A DNA stretch of 64,000 bases from Actinacidiphila bryophytorum (GTDB lineage Bacteria > Actinomycetota > Actinomycetes > Streptomycetales > Streptomycetaceae). The stretch is from NCBI RefSeq assembly GCF_016916835.1, contig NZ_JAFFIX010000001.1, positions 558,001 through 622,000 on the forward strand, given 5' to 3'. The notes below the pieces were generated by a model. The model saw nothing but the letters and a program-made list of their open reading frames with translations, searched no databases and was not told where the DNA came from. Below are positions 28,384 to 36,488 of this stretch, piece by piece (position 1 is the stretch's first letter; each line of letters opens with the position of its first letter). Made by a program: the position numbers and the translations under genes.

Positions 28384-29145
28384 GTGAGCCTTTCCAGGGG
28401 GAAGCGCATACGCGCGTGGGCGGCACTTGCCGTGGTGACGGCGGCCGTGGGGTCGTGGGGGTTGTGCGGGGCGGCAGCGGCTGCCCCCGGCCATCCGCGT
28501 CCGCCGGCGCCCGTCGGCATGCCCGCCACCGTTTCCGTACGCCTGCCCGTTCCGATGGCCGCGCCCGCGGGCGTGGCCGTGTCCTTGCACCGTCCGAAGC
28601 CGCCGCATGTCCATGTGCCCGACCACGGGCACAGACCGAGGCCCGAACCCGGGCCTCCGCACAAACCGCACAAGCCCCACAAGCCGCGGCCCGCGTACTG
28701 GTGCGGGCGGTGGCATCCGCACTGGCACTGGCCGCCGCCGCTGCACTGCCACAAACCGCCGCCGCCACCGCCGCCGAAGGTGACGCCCAAGCCGCGGCCC
28801 GTGCACACGGTGAAGCCGGCGCCCAGGCCCGCGCCCAGACCGGCCCCGAAACCGGTGCCCAAGCCCGCGCCCAGACCCGTGGCCAAACCCGTGCCCAAGC
28901 CGGCGCCCAAACCCGTACCGAAGCCCGTGCAGCGGCCCAGGCCCGTCGTCAGGCACGCGCCCGCGCCGAAGCCGGCGCCGCCGGCCGTCGTGCACTGGCC
29001 GCGGCAGAAGGTCGAACCGGCCGCGGCACCCGAGCCGCACCGGCGGAAGCTGACGACCACGCTGCTGCTCACGACGGTGCCCGGGCTGCTGGCCGCCGCC
29101 GTGCTCAAGCCCGGCTCAGGGGCGTATCGCAGGAACAACCGGTAG
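28384..29145 (+). CDS. Secreted proline-rich protein with KP/AP repeats
   Basis: 253 residues. A signal peptide is visible: basic SLSRGKRIRAW, hydrophobic AALAVVTAAVGSWGLCGAAAA, then an AAAAAP cleavage region. The mature part is dominated by Pro, Lys and His: PHKPHKPHKPR, WHPHWHWPPPLHCHK, and a PAP/KPV repeat tract at residues 135-195. The C-terminus has a short hydrophobic segment (LTTTLLLTTVPGLLAAAVL) that may anchor it. It probably spans or binds the cell wall; His-rich parts may bind metal. The GTG at 28384 is chosen because it gives a clean signal peptide, though its ribosome site is weak. Confidence 0.72.
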   Translation: MSLSRGKRIRAWAALAVVTAAVGSWGLCGAAAAAPGHPRPPAPVGMPATVSVRLPVPMAAPAGVAVSLHRPKPPHVHVPDHGHRPRPEPGPPHKPHKPHKPRPAYWCGRWHPHWHWPPPLHCHKPPPPPPPKVTPKPRPVHTVKPAPRPAPRPAPKPVPKPAPRPVAKPVPKPAPKPVPKPVQRPRPVVRHAPAPKPAPPAVVHWPRQKVEPAAAPEPHRRKLTTTLLLTTVPGLLAAAVLKPGSGAYRRNNR

Positions 29146-29164
29146 GACGCGAGGGGGAGTTCAC

Positions 29165-29914
29165 ATGTCGCAATGGGTGGTACTGCTGATCGCGATGGCC
29201 GCGGTCTGCGCGGTCGTCGTCACCGTCGTCGTCCTCAGGCAGCGCAGGATCTCCGAGGACGACGATCCGAGCGAGACGCCGGACGTCATCGAGTACATGG
29301 TCATGATGATCGGGGTGATCTACGCGATCGTGCTGGGCCTGGCGATCGCCGGAGTGTGGGAGGGGATGGGCGGGGCGCAGGCCGACGTGCTGGCCGAGAC
29401 GCAGGCGCTGCACGAGGTCAAGGTCCGGGTGCAGGTCTACCCGGCCGATGTCAGGGACAAGGTGCGGGCGGACGTCGACGCCTATGCCGCGTTCGTCGCC
29501 GACAAGGAGTGGTCCTACATGCGCCACCACGGCGAACTATCGCCGCGGGGAACGGAGTTGCTCAACCAGGTGCGCACCGACGTCACGACCTTCGACCCGA
29601 AGAGCGACCTGGCGGCGCAGGCGTACCAGCCGGTGGTGGACGAGGTCGCCGCGGCCGACACGGCGCGGGCCTCGCGCGGCCAGAGCGCGGGCTCGACGAT
29701 GCCGGGGGTGGTCTGGTTCGGTCTGATCACCGGCGCACTGGTGACCGTCGGGCTGATCTTCACGCTGCAGATCAGGCGGTCGGCGAGGGAACTGCTGCTC
29801 GCCGGGCTCTTCAGCGCGCTCATCGCCTTCCTGCTGTTCCTGATCTGGGACCTGGACGCGCCCTTCGGCAGCGGCCTGGCCGTCTCCTCCGACCTCTTCC
29901 GCCAACTGCTGTGA
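29165..29914 (+). CDS. DUF4239 (bestrophin-like) membrane protein
   Basis: 249 residues. Two N-terminal membrane helices (VVLLIAMAAVCAVVVTVVVL and EYMVMMIGVIYAIVLGLAIAGVW) and two C-terminal helices (GVVWFGLITGALVTVGLIFTL and LLAGLFSALIAFLLFLIWDL) flank a soluble helical middle. The EYMVMMIGVIYAIVLG motif and the ending LDAPFGSGLAVSSDLFRQLL are the DUF4239 signatures. A channel-like role is suspected for the family but not shown. It starts 19 bp after the proline-rich gene, so both may be cotranscribed. Confidence 0.87.
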   Translation: MSQWVVLLIAMAAVCAVVVTVVVLRQRRISEDDDPSETPDVIEYMVMMIGVIYAIVLGLAIAGVWEGMGGAQADVLAETQALHEVKVRVQVYPADVRDKVRADVDAYAAFVADKEWSYMRHHGELSPRGTELLNQVRTDVTTFDPKSDLAAQAYQPVVDEVAAADTARASRGQSAGSTMPGVVWFGLITGALVTVGLIFTLQIRRSARELLLAGLFSALIAFLLFLIWDLDAPFGSGLAVSSDLFRQLL

Positions 29915-29959
29915 GCATGTGAAGCGGCCCCGCGCACAGGGCGGTTCCGCACACGAGGC

Positions 29960-29995
29960 GGCCCCGCCGCCCGGTCAGGTCCGGGCGGCGGGGCC
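29960..29995. terminator. Bidirectional terminator between DUF4239 and encapsulin genes
   Basis: GGCCCCGCCGCCCGG and CCGGGCGGCGGGGCC form a perfect 15-bp stem with a six-base loop. It lies between two convergent genes, 46 bp from one stop and 27 bp from the other, and can serve both. Confidence 0.82.
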
Positions 29996-30021
29996 TCGTG
30001 ACGGGCGCTCGGCGCCGCCGC

Positions 30022-31440
30022 TCAGCGCCAGTTGGACACGTTCACGTTCTCCAGCACGCCCAGCGCGTCGGGCACCAGGACGGCCGCCGAGAAGTACGTG
30101 CTGACCAGGTAGCTGATGACCGCCTTGTCGTCCACCCCCATGAAGCGGACGTTCAGACCGGGCTCGTACTCGTCGGGCAGACCGGTCTGGTTCAGGCCGA
30201 TCACACCCTGGTTGTCCTCGCCGGTGCGGATCGCGATGATCGAGCTGGTACGGGCCTCGGTGACCGGGATCTTGTTGCAGCTGAGGATCGGGATACCGCG
30301 CCAGGCGGGCACGGTGGAGCCGTGGCACTCGACGGGGTCGGGGTAGATGCCGGCCCGCGTCCACTCGCGCGCGATGGCCGCGATGGTGCGGGGGTTGGCC
30401 AGCAGGTAGCGGGTGCCGCGGCGGCGGCTGATCAGCTCGTCCAGGTCGTCGGGCAGCGGCGGCCCGGCGTGCGGCTGGATGCGCTGTTCGTACTCGGCAT
30501 TGTGCAGCAGCCCGAACTCCGGGTTGTTGATCAGCTCGTGCTCCTGGCGCTCCCGCAGCGCCTCGACGGTGAGCTTGAGCTGCTCCTCGGTCTGGTTCAT
30601 CGGCTCGTTGTAGAGGTCGGCGACCCGGCTGTGGACGCGCAGCACGGTCTGGGCGACGCTGAGTTCGTATTCGCGGGGCTTGACCTCGTAGTCGACATAC
30701 GTGGCGGGCAGCTGGGCCTCGCCCTTGTGCCCGGAGGCGAGTTCGATGTTCGCCTCGCCGCGCCGGTTGGCCCGCTGCTGCGGGATCGACCGGACCGCCT
30801 CCAGGTGCTGGCGCAGCGGCCCCGCCTGGGCGAGCAGCTGCTCCAGCTCCTGCCGGCCGAGAGCCAGCACGGTGGTGGCCGCCGCCGCCCGGACGGTGAA
30901 GGCCCACTCGCCGTCCCCGGTCAGCAGCGCCTGCTCGCCGAAGTGGTCGCCGTCGGCGAGGGTGCCCAGCCGGTTCTGCTCGCCGTAGGACCCCTCGCCG
31001 AGCTTCTCGACCTTGCCGTGGGCGATCAGGTAGACCGTGTCGGCCGGCTGCCCCGCCTCCGCCAGGACGTCACCGGGGGCGAACTCCCGCTGGACGAAGC
31101 GGTCGGCGAGCGCGGTCAGCGCCTCCTCGTCGCCGAAGGAGCGCAGCGCCGCGATCTCGCCCAGTTCCTGTGGGATGACCCGGACCTGCGACCCGGTCTT
31201 GACGAACGTCACCCGGCCGTCGCCGACGGCGTAGCTGAGCCGCCGGTTGACCCGGTAGGTGCCCGCGCTGACCTGGACCCAGGGCAGCACCTTGAGCAGC
31301 CACCTGGACGAGATGCCCTGCATCTGGGGGGTGGACTTGGTCGTCGTGGCCAGATTCCGCGCGGCGGCCGTATCGAGGCTCGTACGCGCTGCATCCTGCG
31401 GATTGCCGTGTGCGGTGTCCTGGCCCGCATCAACCGACAT
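30022..31440 (-). CDS. Family 2B encapsulin shell protein with inserted cyclic-nucleotide-binding-like domain
   Basis: 472-residue HK97-fold shell protein of the family 2B encapsulins, which assemble into protein nanocompartments. A CRP-like domain (about residues 92-210, [23 protein letters not shown] and [13 protein letters not shown]) is inserted in the shell fold; the rest carries encapsulin landmarks ([67 protein letters not shown]). Position 179 is Trp (GEWAFTVRA) where a cyclic-nucleotide pocket normally has Arg. I chose the ATG at 31440 because AAGGA is seven bases upstream; the ATG two codons earlier is too close. No known cargo gene (terpene cyclase, prenyl transferase, cysteine desulfurase) is adjacent. 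Confidence 0.88.
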   Translation of the reverse strand: MSVDAGQDTAHGNPQDAARTSLDTAAARNLATTTKSTPQMQGISSRWLLKVLPWVQVSAGTYRVNRRLSYAVGDGRVTFVKTGSQVRVIPQELGEIAALRSFGDEEALTALADRFVQREFAPGDVLAEAGQPADTVYLIAHGKVEKLGEGSYGEQNRLGTLADGDHFGEQALLTGDGEWAFTVRAAAATTVLALGRQELEQLLAQAGPLRQHLEAVRSIPQQRANRRGEANIELASGHKGEAQLPATYVDYEVKPREYELSVAQTVLRVHSRVADLYNEPMNQTEEQLKLTVEALRERQEHELINNPEFGLLHNAEYEQRIQPHAGPPLPDDLDELISRRRGTRYLLANPRTIAAIAREWTRAGIYPDPVECHGSTVPAWRGIPILSCNKIPVTEARTSSIIAIRTGEDNQGVIGLNQTGLPDEYEPGLNVRFMGVDDKAVISYLVSTYFSAAVLVPDALGVLENVNVSNWR

Positions 31441-31460
31441 GTGCATGTCCTTCCCGTATG

Positions 31461-31534
31461 GGGGTGATACGGGAGTATTCTTTCGGTGACGCTGCGTGCT
31501 TGCCTATTGCCGTATCGAGTGAGAATACTTTTGA
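31461..31534 (-). promoter_or_regulatory. Candidate control region of the encapsulin gene
   Basis: Two short sequences each occur twice in opposite orientation: AGTATTCT (31474-31481) with AGAATACT (31522-31529), and GATACGG (31466-31472) with CCGTATC (31510-31516). The tract is AT-richer than its surroundings. Paired inverted sites 40-50 bp apart suggest a regulator that binds two positions and may loop the DNA. I do not recognise the factor. Confidence 0.45.
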
Positions 31535-31597
31535 CGTCGGTGGGGGAGTGCCACGCAAAGCGCCCGCCGGCGGCCGTTCACGGCGCCAGGCGGGCGG

Positions 31598-32281
31598 TCA
31601 GAGGGCTTCGACGACCGAGCTGCGGTCGGGGCCCGCGGCGGCCTGAGGGGGGATCGTCAGCGGAACCGCCGCATAGGCTGCGGCCATCGCCGTACGGCGC
31701 TCGCGACGGAAGACGTAGGCGGCGAAGGCGCCCGCGCCCAGCAGCGCCACGAAGGACATCAGGGTGCCGAGCCAGCTCGCGCCGAGCCACTCGCCGCCGA
31801 CCCAGCCCAGCCCCACGCTGTAGGTGGCCCAGCACACGCCGGCCAGCGCGGACCACGGCAGGAACTCCCGGGGGCGGCGGCGGGCCGTACCCGCGCCCAG
31901 GCTCACCACGCTGCGGCCCGCGGGGGCGAAGCGGGCGAGCACCACCAGGGCGCCGCCGCCGCTCGCCAGCACCTGGCCGAGCCGGTCGTGCGCGGCCGCC
32001 AGCCGCCGCGAGGAGGCCATCCGGCGGTCGAACCAGTCGCCGCCGCGGAAGGCCACCCGGTAGGCGATCAGATCGCCCAGGCAGGACGCCACCGCCGCGC
32101 AGGCCAGCAGGGCCAGTACGTCGAGGATGTCGTCGCTGGTGCCGGAGGAGCCTGCGGTCGCCGCGCTGACCACCAGCACACCGCTGGGCAGTACGGGGAC
32201 GAAGACGTCGAGGAGGACGGACAGCGCCACGAGCACGTAGATCCACGGCCACTCGAAAAGAGAGCCCAGGCCTTGCAGCAC
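31598..32281 (-). CDS. DedA/VTT-family membrane protein
   Basis: 227-residue multi-pass membrane protein. It has the DedA/SNARE-associated pattern: an N-terminal helix and re-entrant loop (VFVPVLPSGVLVVSAA), the signature LGDLIAYRVAFRGGDWF, and ARFAPAGRSVVSLGAG, the FxRxxPxxR-like motif with Arg kept. DedA proteins act in membrane phospholipid (undecaprenyl phosphate or phosphatidylethanolamine) translocation or pH homeostasis. The C-terminus is cytosolic and basic. GTG start at 32281. It is the next gene upstream of the encapsulin on the same strand, 151 bp away. Confidence 0.85.
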   Translation of the reverse strand: MLQGLGSLFEWPWIYVLVALSVLLDVFVPVLPSGVLVVSAATAGSSGTSDDILDVLALLACAAVASCLGDLIAYRVAFRGGDWFDRRMASSRRLAAAHDRLGQVLASGGGALVVLARFAPAGRSVVSLGAGTARRRPREFLPWSALAGVCWATYSVGLGWVGGEWLGASWLGTLMSFVALLGAGAFAAYVFRRERRTAMAAAYAAVPLTIPPQAAAGPDRSSVVEAL

Positions 32282-32720
32282 CGCGCCTCCTCGTCCTTCG
32301 CCAGTCCTACGCGTCGTTGTCGGGTCCTGTCGGGTCCTGCAATGCCGCTGGGAGCGTGTGCCGATGCCTGGCGGTGCTTGATCCGTGCGGTGCCTTATCC
32401 GTGATCTGCCCGTTTGTGCTGGTCAAGGCCTTGCGGAGCTGTCAGTGCCGGTCTCGCGTCAACGGCGGCGGATCTTCATCCACCGTCAGCCGTACAGCGT
32501 ACGCCAGCATGGGCCGGCGGTACCGATCAGGGTGCGTGACGTACGAGACAATCACGACGTTGTCACGGCAGGAATACTTCCCGGAACAACGTTCCGGCTT
32601 CCGGGGAAGCGCCCGCGCCGCGGCATCACCGCGCCGGCGCCGAACCTGCTCCCATGGTGCAGGAAAAGTGCCGGTGCTGAAATCTGCCCAGGTCGGGCGT
32701 CCCGTACACTGGTGGGCAGC
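32282..32720. other. 439-bp intergenic region without a recognised gene
   Basis: It separates DedA from the riboswitch. Two short direct repeats (GTCGGGTCCT at 32318 and 32329) and one palindrome, CCGGAACaaCGTTCCGG (32580-32597 region), are visible. Reading frames that cross it have poor codon use and no family match. The promoter of the riboswitch transcript lies at its right edge: TACACT (32705-32710 region), about 10 bases before the GGGGAGTA box. Confidence 0.5.
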
Positions 32721-32721
32721 A

Positions 32722-32863
32722 GAAGGGGAGTAGCTCTTCGCCGGACCGTCGACATACTGCCCGGGTCCTCGAGCGGCGCCGAAAGGCGCGACAAGAGGCC
32801 GGGGCCGGCGCCCGGAGGCAGCGATACGGAAACGTGACGCGGCCAGCGAGACCTTCGGCCGCA
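32722..32863 (+). ncRNA. yybP-ykoY manganese riboswitch
   Basis: The leader shows the conserved elements of the yybP-ykoY class: GGGGAGTAGC at the 5' side, the first-loop sequence CGTCGACATAC, a GC-rich variable arm closed by CCGAAAGG, and the terminal arm GGCCAGCGAGACCTTCGGCC, whose AGCGAGACCTT is the hallmark of the Mn2+ site. It precedes a GDT1-type manganese/calcium exporter gene, the usual target, which should be switched on by excess Mn2+. GGCAGCG and CGCTGCC flanks can close the outer helix. Confidence 0.85.
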
Positions 32864-32948
32864 GTGTTCCGACGCTGCCGTGCCGAAGCGACCCCTTTTC
32901 CGTAGGTCTCTCGGCAGGGCAGCCCCTACCGATCGAGGAATCCGACCC

Positions 32949-33530
32949 TTGCTCAGCCTCAGCGTCATCGCCGTCGTCTTCGGCGTGATCTTCCTGGCCG
33001 AACTCCCCGACAAGACGGCGCTCGCCGGTCTCATGCTCGGCACCCGCTACCGGGCCTCCTACGTCTTCGCCGGCGTCGCCGCGGCCTTCGTGGTCCACGT
33101 CGCGCTCGCCATCGCCGCGGGCTCGCTGCTGACACTGCTGCCGCACCGCTGGGTGCAGGGCGTCGTCGGCCTGCTCTTCCTGGGCGGCGCGGCGATGCTG
33201 CTGTTCTCCAAGGGCGACGACGAGGAGACCGTCAAACCGCCCGCCGACCAGAGCTTCTGGAAGGTCGCGGGCACCGGCTTCATGCTCATCCTGGTCGCCG
33301 AGTTCGGCGACCTCACGCAGATCATGACCGCCAACCTCGCCGCCCGCTACGACGACCCCGTCTCGGTCGCCGTCGGCGCGGTGCTCGGCCTGTGGGCGGT
33401 CGCGGCCCTGGGCATCTTCGGCGGCCGGATGCTGATGAAGCGGGTGCCGCTGGCGCTGATCACCAAGATCGCCGCCGGTGTGATGGTCGTGCTGGCCGCC
33501 TTCAGCCTCTACGAGGCGATCGCGGGCTGA
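32949..33530 (+). CDS. GDT1/TMEM165-family cation exporter
   Basis: 193-residue membrane protein with six helices in two inverted repeats. Each repeat carries the family motif: AELPDKTALAG (residues 17-27, a variant of ExGDKT in which Gly is Pro) and AEFGDLTQIMT (near 117). The acidic residues bind Mn2+ or Ca2+. Bacterial relatives (MneA-like) export manganese, which agrees with the manganese riboswitch upstream. The TTG start at 32949 gives the family N-terminus; a GAGGAATCC ribosome site precedes it. Confidence in the metal rests on the riboswitch. Confidence 0.9.
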   Translation: MLSLSVIAVVFGVIFLAELPDKTALAGLMLGTRYRASYVFAGVAAAFVVHVALAIAAGSLLTLLPHRWVQGVVGLLFLGGAAMLLFSKGDDEETVKPPADQSFWKVAGTGFMLILVAEFGDLTQIMTANLAARYDDPVSVAVGAVLGLWAVAALGIFGGRMLMKRVPLALITKIAAGVMVVLAAFSLYEAIAG

Positions 33531-33532
33531 AC

Positions 33533-33580
33533 GGCGGGCGGCGTGCTCAGCCCACCGTGACGGTGAGCACGCCGCCCGCC
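33533..33580. terminator. Bidirectional terminator with perfect 17-bp stem
   Basis: GGCGGGCGGCGTGCTCA and TGAGCACGCCGCCCGCC pair without mismatch around a 14-base loop. It lies at the junction of two convergent genes. One arm is coding: it forms the last codons of the HAD gene, whose stop falls in the left arm. Confidence 0.85.
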
Positions 33581-34197
33581 GCTGCCACCACCACGTCCTC
33601 CAGCGAGGCGGCATGGGCGGAAGGCCCGAAGGCGGCGGCCCGCGGCCCCACTCCCACCACCCGCATCCCCGCCGCCCTGGCCGCCGCGATGCCGACCTCG
33701 GCGTCCTCGAAGACCAGGCACTCCTCGGGTGCGAAGCCCAGTTCCGCCGCGCCCTTCAAGAAGCCCTCCGGGTCCGGCTTGCCGGCGCCCACCCGCTCCG
33801 CGGTCACCCGCACCGGCGGCAGCGGCAGGCCGGCCGCGCCCATCCTGGCCAAGGCCAGCTGCTCGCCCGCCGAGGTCACCAGGGCGTGCGGGTGCCCGGT
33901 CAGGGCGGCGAGGAAGGCGGGGGCGCCGGGGACCGGGACGACGCCTTCGAGGTCGGCGGTCTCCTCGGCGAGCATGACCGCGTTCTCGGCGTAGTTCTGC
34001 GCCATGGGGCGGTGCGGGAGCAGTTCGGCCATCGTGGCGTGGCCCTGCCGCCCGTGCACCACCCGCAGGACCGCGGCCGGGTCCAGGCCCTGCCGGACCG
34101 CCCAGCGCGACCAGCAGCGCTCCACCACCGCGTCGGAGTCGACCAGCGTCCCGTCCATGTCGAGCAGCAGGGCGCGGGCGGTGAACACGGACGGCAT
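33547..34197 (-). CDS. HAD hydrolase, beta-phosphoglucomutase-like
   Basis: 216-residue phosphatase/phosphomutase. Motif I is LLLDMDGTLVDSD (nucleophile in DMDGT), motif II is LVTSAG, motif III Lys is in GAGKPDPEGFL, and motif IV is CLVFEDAEVGIAAARAAGM. The helical C1 cap lies between residues 20 and 90. It matches sugar-phosphate phosphatases of the YfbT/GppA-like group. The ATG at 34197 has GGGAGC upstream. The C-terminus (LTVTVG) is encoded within the terminator stem. Confidence 0.92.
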   Translation of the reverse strand: MPSVFTARALLLDMDGTLVDSDAVVERCWSRWAVRQGLDPAAVLRVVHGRQGHATMAELLPHRPMAQNYAENAVMLAEETADLEGVVPVPGAPAFLAALTGHPHALVTSAGEQLALARMGAAGLPLPPVRVTAERVGAGKPDPEGFLKGAAELGFAPEECLVFEDAEVGIAAARAAGMRVVGVGPRAAAFGPSAHAASLEDVVVAAAGGVLTVTVG

Positions 34198-34317
34198 GGG
34201 GCTCCCTGGAACGGTGCGAGACGTACTCAGTGGTCCCGCCCGCCGGTCAGGGTGAGCGGGCGGAACCACTTTGTTCCTCGAACATACAAAATATTCGGGG
34301 GCCGCGCCACCCCGGGC

Positions 34318-34878
34318 TCACGGCGGGTCGGTGAACTGCAGAAGACCCCAGGTGAAATGGGCGACGATCCGCTCGCCGGTCACCGGAGCGGTCAGCGCGA
34401 GGCGCGCCCGGCTCGGGGCGTCCGCCGGCAGCGGGGCCGCCGGCGGGAAGGCGCGGGCCACGTCGTCCACGACGCACGACCACGGGGTCAGGTCGGCGAC
34501 GCTGCTCAACCGCGGTGGCTCCGCGCCGGGGGCGCGGACCAGCCACTCGTTCCACACCGCCGTGCCGCCGGGGGCGCACAGCACCTCCCACCGCAGGTCC
34601 GGCCACAGCGGCAGCCGCCACAACATGGCCCTGCACCGCAGGTCGCCGACCTGCCGCTCGACCTCCTGCTCGGGCGGCCCGAGCATCACCCGGTAGCCGC
34701 GCTCGCCGCGGGGGTGCGACGTGCTGCGCAGGCGGGCCTGCCACTTGTTGTGCGCCTCGCGCAGGTCGGCGTGCGAAGCATTCAGCGCCCGCAGGGCGCT
34801 GTCCACCAGCTCCGGGCGGTGGTCCTGCATCCGCCGCAGCACGGCGAGCTGAAACTCGCCTACTCCGTAGCCCCTCAC
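34318..34878 (-). CDS. Hypothetical protein, unrecognised
   Basis: 186 residues, soluble, no signal peptide or membrane helix. Codon use is typical of the genome (G/C at third positions), which supports it as a real gene. The middle part has Trp- and Pro-rich strands (AMLWRLPLWPDLRWEVLCAPGGTAVWNEWLV). I recognise no domain. The GTG at 34878 is chosen because a GGGGG precedes it; upstream sequence belongs to the repeat block. Confidence 0.65.
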   Translation of the reverse strand: MRGYGVGEFQLAVLRRMQDHRPELVDSALRALNASHADLREAHNKWQARLRSTSHPRGERGYRVMLGPPEQEVERQVGDLRCRAMLWRLPLWPDLRWEVLCAPGGTAVWNEWLVRAPGAEPPRLSSVADLTPWSCVVDDVARAFPPAAPLPADAPSRARLALTAPVTGERIVAHFTWGLLQFTDPP

Positions 34879-34914
34879 CCCCCCGACGCTACGCCCCCGC
34901 CCCGCCCGACCCGG

Positions 34915-35258
34915 CGCGTGGCCGACCGCGCAGTCCCCCGCGCCCCTGGGTGGTTGCCACTTGCCGTGGCGTTGCTTTCTTCCCGCCCGTCCGGGCGGGG
35001 CGCGCAGTTCCCCGCGCCCCTCAAAAACGCTCACCCTCGCAGGCAGACGGCGCCGCCTGACGGCGCCGGCCTCTGCGAGAGAGGGCACCCCTCAGGGGCG
35101 CGGGGAACTGCGCGCCCAATCACCCACGCACCGGGACTGTGAACGCAACAGGATGTGGCACCCACCTGGGGGCGCGGGGAACTGCGCGACCAGCCACCAC
35201 CGCACCGGGAGGTGCAAGCTCACCGCAAGGGGCAGGCGCCCGGGGGCGAGGCCCCCCG
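34915..35258. repeat. Dispersed intergenic repeat block D
   Basis: This 388-bp gap has no supported gene. Forward copies of the CGCAGTTCCCCGCGCCCCT module lie near 34927 (variant) and 35002, inverted copies near 35096 and 35173, with the CCACTTGCCGTGGCGTTGCT and GGCACCCACC modules between them. A long inverted pair around CAGGCAGACGGCGCCGCCTGACGGCG is also present. Confidence 0.85.
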
Positions 35259-35266
35259 GGTGGGGG

Positions 35267-36310
35267 TCAGTGGTTGTGGTGGCCCTCTGAGGGGGTGGCC
35301 GCGAGGAGGGCGGCGCGGGTGGCCGGGCCGTAGACGCCGGAAGGGTCGCCCTGGACGCCGTACCAGACCTGGAAGGTCGCCACCGCGTGCTCGACGTCGG
35401 AGTCGTACTTGCCGTCCATCGGCCCGTGGTAGACCCACACCGCGGTCAGGCGGGCCTGAAGGTCCTGGACCTCAGGCCCGCTCGCCCCGAGCTGGAGCAC
35501 GCCCGGCGTGGAGGAGCCCCCCGGCGGGGGCGGCGTGCTGGACGGCGGCGGTGTGGCCGTCGCGGTGGCGGTCGCGGTGGCCGTGGGTGAAGGGGACGCC
35601 GGGGTGGTGGAGGGCGGCGCCGTCGTGGACGGCGTCACCTTGGGCGCGGGAGTGGTCGTCGCCCGCATCGGGTGATGCGGTGTGACCTTCACGGGCTCGG
35701 TGACCGCCCCCGGCGCCGCCCCCGCGGGAAGGGTGACGTCGGGCGCTGCCGACGCGGGCTCGGGCAGCGCCCGATCCGTGCCGTTCTGCTCCTCGCCCAT
35801 GACCGAGCCGGTGACGGCGACGGCCCCGGCGGCGAGCGCGGACGCGGCGACGGCCGCCGCGGCGACCACGATGCCGCGTCTGCGCCTGCGGTGCCTGCCG
35901 TGGGCCGCGGCCACCGCGGCGGCCGCGGCGTCGCGGGCGCGCCCGTCGTCGGCCGGGTACTCCTGGGGCGCCCCGACGACGGCGTAGGCCGCGGGGAAGA
36001 GCCCGAGGTCCTGCGTGGCGGGACCGCCGTCCGCGGCGCCGACGTCGATGAGCGGCCGCGCGGTCGTACCGCCGCCGAAGGTGTCGTCGTGCTCGCCGGC
36101 GACGTAGGGGCGTACCCGCAGCGGGTGGAAGCCCTCGGTCACCGCGAGGGCGGCGGCCCGTTCCGCGGAGCGCTCGGCGGCCCTGACCTCGCCGTCGACC
36201 TCGATACCGCCGTCCTCCGTGACCTCGGCGTACTCGCTGGTCACACCGGTCTCACCGGTGTCGTCAGGCTCGTACGGCCCTGCCGTTCGGTCCGGCTGCT
36301 GCGGCGCCAC
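35267..36310 (-). CDS. Membrane-anchored peptidoglycan-binding domain protein
   Basis: 347 residues. A cytosolic N-terminal part (1-145, acidic, EYAEVTEDGGIEVDGEV) leads to a basic stop-transfer (HRRRRRG) and one TM helix (IVVAAAAVAASALAAGAVAV). The outer part has a Thr/Pro-rich wall-spanning linker (PSTTAPPSTTPASPSPTATA) and a C-terminal PG_binding_1 domain (residues 275-340: LQLGASGPEVQDLQARLTAVW, YDSDVEHAVATFQVWYG). It probably tethers the membrane to peptidoglycan. The GTG at 36310 has GGAGGGGAA upstream. Divergent from the MFS gene. Confidence 0.85.
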   Translation of the reverse strand: MAPQQPDRTAGPYEPDDTGETGVTSEYAEVTEDGGIEVDGEVRAAERSAERAAALAVTEGFHPLRVRPYVAGEHDDTFGGGTTARPLIDVGAADGGPATQDLGLFPAAYAVVGAPQEYPADDGRARDAAAAAVAAAHGRHRRRRRGIVVAAAAVAASALAAGAVAVTGSVMGEEQNGTDRALPEPASAAPDVTLPAGAAPGAVTEPVKVTPHHPMRATTTPAPKVTPSTTAPPSTTPASPSPTATATATATATPPPSSTPPPPGGSSTPGVLQLGASGPEVQDLQARLTAVWVYHGPMDGKYDSDVEHAVATFQVWYGVQGDPSGVYGPATRAALLAATPSEGHHNH

Positions 36311-36488
36311 TGGGTTCCCCTCCCGCCGTCGTTCGCGCGTTCGCAAAGACGTGTCAGTGATTATGCCGATACCCCATGCCGCCGCATACCCGGTCCCTCC
36401 CCGCTGGCCCATTCCCACAGGTCGTATCACCGCAAACGGTGCGAATATGAGAGTCCGACCGTCGGGGGGCGACGCGAGGAGCCGTTCG

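Noticed and set aside
28780-28940. Repeat tract that might be a CRISPR or tandem array
   Set aside because: Irregular short repeats encode a KPV/PAP protein tract in frame. Spacers and constant repeats are absent.
32385-32837. 150-codon frame in the gap before the GDT1 gene
   Set aside because: It overlaps the riboswitch, has many A/T-ending codons and no family resemblance.
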